From contig DUZD01000230.1 in assembly GCA_013349695.1 (NCBI GenBank), positions 1-6,918 on the forward strand: DNA of 6,918 nt. Direction: 5' to 3'. The notes beneath the pieces were generated by a model that saw only the letters and a program-made list of their open reading frames with translations, was not told where the DNA came from and did no database searches. The position numbers and the translations under genes are program-made. This document shows, piece after piece, positions 1 to 4,073 of this stretch (position 1 is the first letter of the stretch; every line of letters starts with the position of its first letter). Source of the stretch: Rhodospirillaceae bacterium (GTDB lineage Bacteria; Pseudomonadota; Alphaproteobacteria; Rhodospirillales; 2-02-FULL-58-16).

Positions 1-174
1 GCGCCAATGCCCACCGCCCCCGTGGCGCCGCAACCGCGCCCCGCGCAACCGCCGCCAGCGATGGCCGCGCCAATGCCCACCGCCCCCGTGGCGCCGCAAC
101 CGCGCCCCGCGCAACCGCCGCCAGCGATGGCCGCGCCAATGCCCACCGCCCCCGTGGCGCTGCAACCGCGTCCC
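1..174 (+). repeat. 66-bp in-frame tandem repeat
   Basis: Units start at 7, 73 and 139, a period of exactly 66 bp (22 codons). The units at 7-72 and 73-138 are identical at every base, including third codon positions. The third matches until about 174 with two single-base changes and then diverges. Positions 1-6 equal the last six bases of a unit, so the array continues beyond the left edge. Perfect identity indicates recent slippage or unequal crossing-over, and copy number probably varies between strains. Confidence 0.95.
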
Positions 175-489
175 GAGGGGTCCCCGCCGACGGCGGCGGC
201 GGTCCGCGACGACATCCATCCAGCCATGTCCCAGGATCACCTGCTGGCTGCCCTTGGCGCCTCGGGAGATCCGTCTGACAGGCCCGTCGAGGGGCGGCGC
301 GACCTGCCCCCGGCGATGACCCAGAACCACCTTCTGGCCACCCTTCGCCCGCCGGACCCGGCGATTGACTCCGAAACCCGCCCGGTGGCGGAAACCAGGG
401 GCGACAGGCCTGCCGCCATCACTCAGGACGACCTCATGGCCGCCTTTCGCGCCTTGCTCTCCTCTTCCCTTCACCAAGACATGCCCTAG
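1..489 (+). CDS. Pro/Ala-rich repeat protein, C-terminal part (5' end outside window)
   Basis: The reading frame is open through the left edge, so this is the 3' part of a longer gene; the ATG at 7 lies inside a repeat and is unlikely to be the start. Numbered from that ATG, residues 1-56 are a 22-residue Pro/Ala/Gln repeat (MPTAPVAPQPRPAQ...) in two identical copies and one decaying copy. It should be extended and disordered. Residues 69-147 hold three copies of a motif of the form D-x-x-(P/A)-A-(M/I)-(S/T)-Q-(D/N)-(H/D)-L-(L/M)-A-(A/T)-(L/F), at 69-83, 99-113 and 133-147, each followed by an acidic, Pro-containing linker. The protein ends in a Ser/Leu-rich tail. No enzymatic domain, membrane segment or known family is recognisable in the visible part. 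The metallophosphoesterase gene follows 54 bp downstream on the same strand with no convincing terminator between, so co-transcription is possible. The motifs could be short docking helices, but that is inference. Confidence 0.72.
   Translation, partial: APMPTAPVAPQPRPAQPPPAMAAPMPTAPVAPQPRPAQPPPAMAAPMPTAPVALQPRPEGSPPTAAAVRDDIHPAMSQDHLLAALGASGDPSDRPVEGRRDLPPAMTQNHLLATLRPPDPAIDSETRPVAETRGDRPAAITQDDLMAAFRALLSSSLHQDMP
211..447 (+). repeat. Degenerate protein-level repeat of a short helical motif (3 copies)
   Basis: Three related 15-codon segments lie at 211-255, 301-345 and 403-447, encoding DIHPAMSQDHLLAAL, DLPPAMTQNHLLATL and DRPAAITQDDLMAAF. Start-to-start spacing is 90 and 102 bp. The nucleotide sequences have diverged while the pattern Ala-Met/Ile-Ser/Thr-Gln-Asp/Asn...Leu-Leu/Met-Ala is kept, unlike the identical 66-bp units upstream. 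This suggests selection on the peptide. Ser/Thr-Gln-Asp resembles a helix N-cap followed by an amphipathic turn. No named domain is recognised. Confidence 0.75.
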
Positions 490-534
490 TGGCCGGTATA
501 TTTGGCCGGGAACCAAACGCCATCCGGGTAATTT

Positions 535-539
535 GAGGG
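535..539 (+). promoter_or_regulatory. Ribosome binding site of the metallophosphoesterase gene
   Basis: A GAGGG sequence sits 4 bp before the ATG at 544. It supports that start over later in-frame codons, as does the hydrophobic N-terminal helix that begins at once after it. Confidence 0.6.
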
Positions 540-543
540 ATTC

Positions 544-1374
544 ATGGTCGCTTTTCCCGCCCTTGCGGCTTTCGCCGCGTTCTCCTTTCTCATCGAGCCT
601 GGCCGTCTGGTTGTCCGCAAGGTTTCCGTCAAAAGCGGAAAGTGGCCCAAAACCACAAGGCCCTTACGGGTCGCGGTGATCGCCGATCTTCATGTCGGGG
701 CGCCGCATGTCGGCTTGCGGACGGTCGAACGGATCGTCGAGAAAACCAACCGGCTACGTCCCGGAGTCATTGTTCTTCTCGGCGACTATGTCATTCGCCG
801 CGTCCTCTTCGGTTCTTTCGTGCGGCCGCGGGAGATCGCCAAGCGTCTCGGCGGATTGAAAGCGCCGCTAGGGGTGATCGCTGTTCTTGGCAATCATGAC
901 TGGTGGTACGACGGACGCCATGTGTGGCGAGAGCTGAAAAAAGCCGGAATCGTGGTTCTTGAAAACGACGTTCATGCCATCGACGCCGGCGGCGGACGGG
1001 TTTGGTTCGCCGGCCTGGCCGACAGCACGACGAGATCGCCAGATCCACGGGGAACCGTCGCCAAGGTCCCGGATGGTGAGCCGGTCATCGTTCTGTCCCA
1101 TGATCCGGCCGTGTTCCCGGCGGTGCCGAAAAGAGCCATCCTGACGTTGGCGGGACATACCCATGGCGGGCAGGTCAATCTCCCTTTCCTCAATCCGCTG
1201 GCGACCCCGGGGCGACACTTCCGGCACAAATACGGATTAATTCGCGAAGGCGGCAAGCTCATGTACGTGTCGTCGGGAATCGGCACGAGCATCCTTCCCG
1301 CGCGGTTCAACATGCCGCCCGAACTGGTCCTCGTAACCTTCAAGTCCGCCTTGCCTCGCCAAGACCGGTCTTGA
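544..1374 (+). CDS. Membrane-anchored calcineurin-like metallophosphoesterase (YkuE-type)
   Basis: This is a 276-residue binuclear-metal phosphoesterase. All signature blocks are present in order: D48-x-H50 in ADLHVG, G80-D81, G116-N117-H118-D119, H186 in LSHDP and G204-H205-T206-H207 in GHTHGGQV. These are the expected metal ligands and catalytic His. Residues about 3-17 are hydrophobic (AFPALAAFAAFSFLI) and are followed by Arg/Lys residues, so the protein is probably a single-pass or signal-anchored membrane protein. The C-terminal stretch with YVSSGIGTS and a PPELVLVTF ending is typical of the YkuE group. Relatives include YkuE and the chlamydial LpxG UDP-2,3-diacylglucosamine hydrolase, so a membrane phospho-substrate is plausible. 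The substrate cannot be read from sequence. It lies 54 bp after the Pro/Ala-rich gene, and a 300-bp gap separates it from the next gene. Complete, with no missing key residue. Confidence 0.93.
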   Translation: MVAFPALAAFAAFSFLIEPGRLVVRKVSVKSGKWPKTTRPLRVAVIADLHVGAPHVGLRTVERIVEKTNRLRPGVIVLLGDYVIRRVLFGSFVRPREIAKRLGGLKAPLGVIAVLGNHDWWYDGRHVWRELKKAGIVVLENDVHAIDAGGGRVWFAGLADSTTRSPDPRGTVAKVPDGEPVIVLSHDPAVFPAVPKRAILTLAGHTHGGQVNLPFLNPLATPGRHFRHKYGLIREGGKLMYVSSGIGTSILPARFNMPPELVLVTFKSALPRQDRS

Positions 1375-1682
1375 CCGGTATCCAAGCGGCGCCGCCGTGA
1401 AAAAAAGGGATGAAAGGAAGTGGGCAAAAGCACGAAAAGCATTATAAGAAAGCGAGAGAGTGGCATTGGCGTCCATCATGCCGTCCGATGTTGGGTTGCC
1501 ATGGCGCGAATTCGACCTTGGCTCGCCGGTGATTTTGCCGCCGCCGAATAAGGGTGAACGCTACCATTCAACGGCTGGCCCTTAAGATCGAAGCCGCTGG
1601 CCACGGCTTCACGACGAATGGATCGAACCATTCGAGCATTGCTGGATGATATGCCGGAAACTGACCGGAAATGGGATCGCAA
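1375..1682. other. Intergenic stretch with purine-rich tract and tiny ORFs
   Basis: No convincing gene is seen. A perfect palindrome, CAAGACCGGTCTTG, spans 1360-1373 over the end of the metallophosphoesterase gene. A second, GCGGCGCCGC, lies at about 1386-1395 and is followed by an A-run rather than a T-run, so neither is a normal plus-strand terminator. From about 1397 to 1462 the plus strand is strongly purine-rich. Small ORFs occur at 1478-1585 (35 codons), 1554-1649 (GTG start, 31 codons) and 1618-1686 (22 codons). The last one ends overlapping the oxygenase start as ATGA. None has a recognisable product. Confidence 0.55.
1421..1448 (+). promoter_or_regulatory. Candidate promoter upstream of the oxygenase gene
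   Basis: A TATAAG -10-like box at 1443-1448 is preceded by TGGGCA at 1421-1426, which matches TTGACA at four of six positions, with a 16-bp spacer. The nine bases CATTATAAG recur at 4013-4021 before the GH15 gene. The implied leader to the oxygenase gene is over 200 nt, which is long. Weak evidence. Confidence 0.3.
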
Positions 1683-2339
1683 ATGAGCAATACCGCCGCG
1701 ATAAAGGAAAAATTTCTTCAGACTTTGGATCAAAGCCAAGTCGGGACCAAGCCATTCCGGCATTGGTATCTCAGTGACGTGTTCCCGGAGGAAACCTGCA
1801 ACGCCCTGAAGTCGCTTCCTTTCGATCCGCCTCGGATAGAGGATACCGAGGGAAAGCGGGAAACGCATAACAGCACCAGAATGTTCTTTTCCGTGGACTG
1901 GCGGCGCCGCTTCGATGTTTGCCGGGATGTGGCGGAAGCGCTGCAAAGCGAGGCGGCCGTCAGGAAACTGGAACAGACCTGCGGGATAACCCTGAGGGGA
2001 AGTTTCCTGCGCATCGAATATTGCCAGGATACCAACGGCTTTTGGCTACAGCCCCACACCGATATAGGGGCGAAGCTGTTCAGCTTGCTGGTCTACTTGT
2101 CAACGGACCCGGGGTCGGAAAAATGGGGCACCGATATTCTTGACGAAGACATGAATCTCGTCACCACCACCCCTTACGAATTCAATTGCGCGCTCGTTTT
2201 CATTCCGGGAGCGAACACTTGGCACTCTTTCCGCAAGCGGCCCATCAACGGCGTGCGGAAAACGATCATCGTCAATTACGTCAAGGACGAATGGCGAGCC
2301 CGGCACGAACTCGCTTACCCTGATCAAGCCGTTGGCTGA
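1683..2339 (+). CDS. 2-oxoglutarate/Fe(II)-dependent dioxygenase-like protein
   Basis: The product is about 218 residues and looks like a double-stranded beta-helix 2OG-Fe(II) oxygenase. Counting from the ATG at 1683, the facial triad is visible: H125-x-D127 in LQPHTDIGAK, followed by a LLVYLS strand, and distal H181 in NTWHSF. R192 in VRKTIIVNYV is in place to bind the 2-oxoglutarate carboxylate. The family hydroxylates proteins, lipids, sugars or small molecules; the substrate here is unknown. The ATG at 1683 is preferred because GGGA lies 6 bp before it and it overlaps the stop of a 22-codon ORF. The in-frame ATG at 1671, adding four residues, lacks a well-placed ribosome site. GC is about 55% by hand count (361 of 660 bases over 1681-2340), lower than sampled parts of neighbouring genes (58-68%). 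This is compatible with transfer but not proof. It is convergent with the parA-family gene. Confidence 0.85.
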   Translation: MSNTAAIKEKFLQTLDQSQVGTKPFRHWYLSDVFPEETCNALKSLPFDPPRIEDTEGKRETHNSTRMFFSVDWRRRFDVCRDVAEALQSEAAVRKLEQTCGITLRGSFLRIEYCQDTNGFWLQPHTDIGAKLFSLLVYLSTDPGSEKWGTDILDEDMNLVTTTPYEFNCALVFIPGANTWHSFRKRPINGVRKTIIVNYVKDEWRARHELAYPDQAVG

Positions 2340-2371
2340 AGCGGCGGCGCTCCGCGGACACGGGTTCGGCC

Positions 2372-2443
2372 TCACTTGGCCATGATCAGCATGGCGAAAG
2401 CAATCCCCGCCAGAACCCCGATCACGAAAACCAGGATAAACAA
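2372..2443 (-). CDS. Possible small single-helix membrane protein after parA
   Basis: Eleven bases past the parA-family stop, a TTG codon opens a 23-codon ORF whose product is almost wholly hydrophobic (FILVFVIGVLAGIAF...) and ends in AMLIMAK. This reads as one transmembrane helix. The frame is open further upstream to an ATG at 2593, inside the parA-family gene, which would give 73 residues with an Arg-rich N-terminal half before the helix. No clear Shine-Dalgarno precedes the TTG, so expression would rely on coupling to parA or on the longer form. High-GC DNA yields many chance ORFs, but a clean hydrophobic helix with flanking basic residues in non-coding DNA is less usual. Not recognised as a known family. 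Confidence 0.3.
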   Translation of the reverse strand: MFILVFVIGVLAGIAFAMLIMAK

Positions 2444-2454
2444 TGCCGCTTTTC

Positions 2455-3489
2455 TTATATGGGCGCTTGCTCGCCTTCCGTCTCGGGCCACGGCGGCGCG
2501 GAAGCGGACAAAACCCCCGCTTTGGCCAGGCGTGAAGGAACGGAATCCTCGATGAACGACGGCGCATCCTGCTTTTCGAGGGCCTGCTTCCATTTCCGCA
2601 GCCTGGCGAAAACCATCTCGTTGAATTCCAGGATGTCCGGCGGCGCCGCGGCGCCGGCTACCTGTTCAGGAGCGCCGGCGGACATGTCGGCCGGGACATC
2701 TTTCATTGATCTTTCCCTGGCCAGGAATTCCGCGACGAAGCCCACATAGCCGATCAAGGCCAAACAGTCGGGATCGAAAACGGTCAGCGGGACATCCCGC
2801 GCCGCCGCCGCCGCCACTTCGGGAGCACGGGAAATTTCGGTGGCGTAGACACGCGGGCCGAATTCCCGGCGGATGATCGCGGCCATTTTTCTGGTGATGT
2901 CTTCGCCGCTGATCATGGTCAGAAGAAAACTGTGGACGGTGAGGCCTGGATTGAGGTTGCTCTGGATTTTGTTGATGCTGTAAAGCGTGTTGATCAGGCC
3001 ATCGTGGGCGAACGGCTCGCACTGCACGGGTATGATAACGGAGCTGGCGGCAACGAGGGCGTTGACCGGCAGCAATCCAAGAGCCGGCGGACAGTCAATG
3101 ATGATGTAATCGGCCTCCGTCGATACCGAAGCCAATCGGTCGCGGAGAGCGAATTGCGGCTTTTCGAAAGAAGCGAATTCGAGCTCCATTCCGGCCAGCG
3201 CCTTGGTCGCCGGTATGATCGATAAATTGGCAAACGGCATCCGTTTCCACGTCTCCGCGAATGAAACCGCCTCGACCAGGAAATCGTAGGCGCCGACAAG
3301 CGGCGCGGGCTGGCCGCAAAAGCTCGACATGACGTTGCCTTGTGAATCGAGGTCCATGAGGATGACTTCCTTGCCGGCGGCGGCAAGAGCCACGGCGATG
3401 TTGCTGGCGGTCGTGGTCTTGCCGACCCCTCCCTTTTGGCTGAAGACGGCGATCGCTCGCGGCCGGCGCGGAGTTTCCGTTTCGGTCAT
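2455..3489 (-). CDS. Orphan ParA/Soj-family ATPase with C-terminal extension
   Basis: This 344-residue protein is a deviant-Walker ParA/MinD-class ATPase. Such proteins position plasmids, chromosome origins or protein cargoes by ATP-dependent dimerisation, usually on the nucleoid. Visible motifs are the deviant Walker A KGGVGKTT at 19-26 (signature K19, catalytic K24), the switch region MDLDSQGN at 45-52, and Walker B YIIIDCPPALG at 128-138. A typical Soj-like segment with EISRAPEVAAAA and VPLTVFDPD lies at about 218-241. The canonical fold ends near residue 260. Residues 261-344 add a Pro/Ala-rich linker, a probable charged helix (EMVFARLRKWKQALEKQ) and an acidic tail. The ATG at 3489 is chosen because it directly precedes the conserved core; an upstream ATG at 3723 would add 78 Pro/Gly-rich residues unlike the family. 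There is no ParB gene in the window and no clear Shine-Dalgarno, but a strong hairpin sits 20 nt before the start. It is divergent from the GH15 gene. Its cargo is unknown. Confidence 0.94.
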   Translation of the reverse strand: MTETETPRRPRAIAVFSQKGGVGKTTTASNIAVALAAAGKEVILMDLDSQGNVMSSFCGQPAPLVGAYDFLVEAVSFAETWKRMPFANLSIIPATKALAGMELEFASFEKPQFALRDRLASVSTEADYIIIDCPPALGLLPVNALVAASSVIIPVQCEPFAHDGLINTLYSINKIQSNLNPGLTVHSFLLTMISGEDITRKMAAIIRREFGPRVYATEISRAPEVAAAAARDVPLTVFDPDCLALIGYVGFVAEFLARERSMKDVPADMSAGAPEQVAGAAAPPDILEFNEMVFARLRKWKQALEKQDAPSFIEDSVPSRLAKAGVLSASAPPWPETEGEQAPI

Positions 3490-3509
3490 TGCGGATTGGC
3501 GTATGACGG

Positions 3510-3537
3510 GGCGGGCGGGTTTCCTACCCGGCCCGCC
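3510..3537 (-). promoter_or_regulatory. Strong hairpin in the parA-family leader
   Basis: On the plus strand, GGCGGG-CGGGT pairs with ACCCG-g-CCCGCC around a TTCCT loop. This gives 11 base pairs with one bulged G. Read on the minus strand, its end lies 20 nt before the parA ATG, where a ribosome site would otherwise be expected, and the loop displays AGGAA. It has no following T-run, so it is not a standard terminator. Control of parA translation or mRNA stability is inferred. Confidence 0.5.
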
Positions 3538-3552
3538 GCCGCCCGATGGAAA

Positions 3553-3579
3553 CGATCCTGGCGCCAAGCCAGGAGATCG
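3553..3579 (-). promoter_or_regulatory. Second hairpin in the parA-family leader
   Basis: CGAT-CCTGG pairs with CCAGG-ag-ATCG around a 7-nt loop (CGCCAAG), giving 9 base pairs with a 2-nt bulge. It lies about 15 bp from the hairpin at 3510-3537, farther from parA. It could be part of one folded leader or an operator-like inverted repeat. Confidence 0.4.
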
Positions 3580-3591
3580 TGGGAGAACGGC

Positions 3592-3662
3592 GGGGGATGA
3601 TATGCCGCTTTCCGACCCCGTATGCGCCGCTCCATTCCATGCCCGGGAAAGGGGGGATGATA
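3592..3662. repeat. Direct repeat GGGGGATGATA, copies exactly 60 bp apart
   Basis: Copies at 3592-3602 and 3652-3662 are identical over 11 bases and lie 103 and 163 bp upstream of the parA start, reading TATCATCCCCC in the parA direction. The DNA between them shows no further obvious similarity, so this is not simply a duplication. A pair of regulator binding sites is one possibility. Confidence 0.5.
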
Positions 3663-3992
3663 CATTCCGCGCCTCACTTACCGATGGGCGTTCGGCTTTG
3701 CCAAACGGCGAAGTTGGAGGCAAAAGAAAAATTCACCCGCTTTTTTCGGCGGCGTCAATGGAAAGAGCGTTTTCCCGCGCTGGCCGCGGGCTGGCCGGCC
3801 ATTCGATCTCGACCGCCCCGCCGAAGGCGGGTTCGCTGCCTTCCCGCATGGGCATGGTATCGGTCCAGCCGCCCGGCGCCGGCTTGCCAAACTATCGCCG
3901 ACCATCCCTCCGGGCGGTGCTTTTGGGAACGCCGGTGGCGGCTTTACGGGAGACCGTGATGGGCTCCCCTTCAGGGCTCCTCAAGGATTGAG

Positions 3993-4021
3993 TCGAAAAC
4001 AATTCGCTAAATCATTATAAG
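3993..4021 (+). promoter_or_regulatory. Candidate promoter of the GH15-otsA operon
   Basis: TCGAAA at 3993-3998 (four of six matches to TTGACA) and TATAAG at 4016-4021 (five of six to TATAAT) are separated by 17 bp. They lie in the only AT-rich stretch between the divergent genes. Transcription would begin near 4028 and leave a leader of about 45 nt. The nonamer CATTATAAG is shared with 1440-1448. An octamer TTACATGA is repeated at 4045 and 4070, the second copy covering the GH15 start codon. Confidence 0.4.
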
Positions 4022-4073
4022 TCATTACCTTCCATGGACCCTTTTTACATGATTCTGGTTTGATTGCACTTAC

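Larger units (their letters stand above)
3490..4073. other. Long divergent intergenic region with structured parA leader
   Basis: These 584 bp separate the divergent parA-family and GH15 genes. Reading frames here are Arg/Pro-rich shadows without recognisable domains. The parA-proximal half holds two strong inverted repeats (3510-3537, 3553-3579) and a repeated GGGGGATGATA. A perfect hairpin CCCGCC-gaa-GGCGGG lies at 3817-3831. The last 80 bp before the GH15 gene turn AT-rich and contain a promoter-like site. No tRNA or known riboswitch class is recognised. Confidence 0.6.

Noticed and set aside
1..174. CRISPR array
   Set aside because: The repeated unit is contiguous with no spacers and is in frame within a coding sequence.
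1360..1400. Possible terminator after the metallophosphoesterase gene
   Set aside because: The palindromes at 1360-1373 and 1386-1395 are followed by no T-run; the second is followed by an A-run, the wrong polarity for the plus strand.
972..1466. 164-codon minus-strand ORF opposite the metallophosphoesterase
   Set aside because: Antisense to the conserved GHTHGGQV region of a complete phosphoesterase; shadow frame.
1476..1946. 156-codon minus-strand ORF covering the intergenic region and oxygenase 5' end
   Set aside because: Half of it is antisense to the oxygenase gene, and the part in the intergenic region shows no domain, ribosome site or promoter.
2340..2371. Bidirectional terminator between the convergent oxygenase and parA-family genes
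   Set aside because: Only 4-bp stems such as GCGG-cgct-CCGC were found, without flanking T-runs.
3490..3723. Longer parA-family start at ATG 3723 adding 78 residues
   Set aside because: The added Pro/Gly/Ser-rich stretch has no counterpart in ParA proteins, covers the hairpin-rich leader, and the ATG at 3489 gives the expected short N-terminus before the Walker A motif.
3329..3991. 220-codon plus-strand ORF from within the parA-family gene into the intergenic region
   Set aside because: Its first quarter is antisense to the ParA Walker region and the rest is low-complexity Gly/Pro/Arg sequence with no domain. Long chance frames are common at this GC content.
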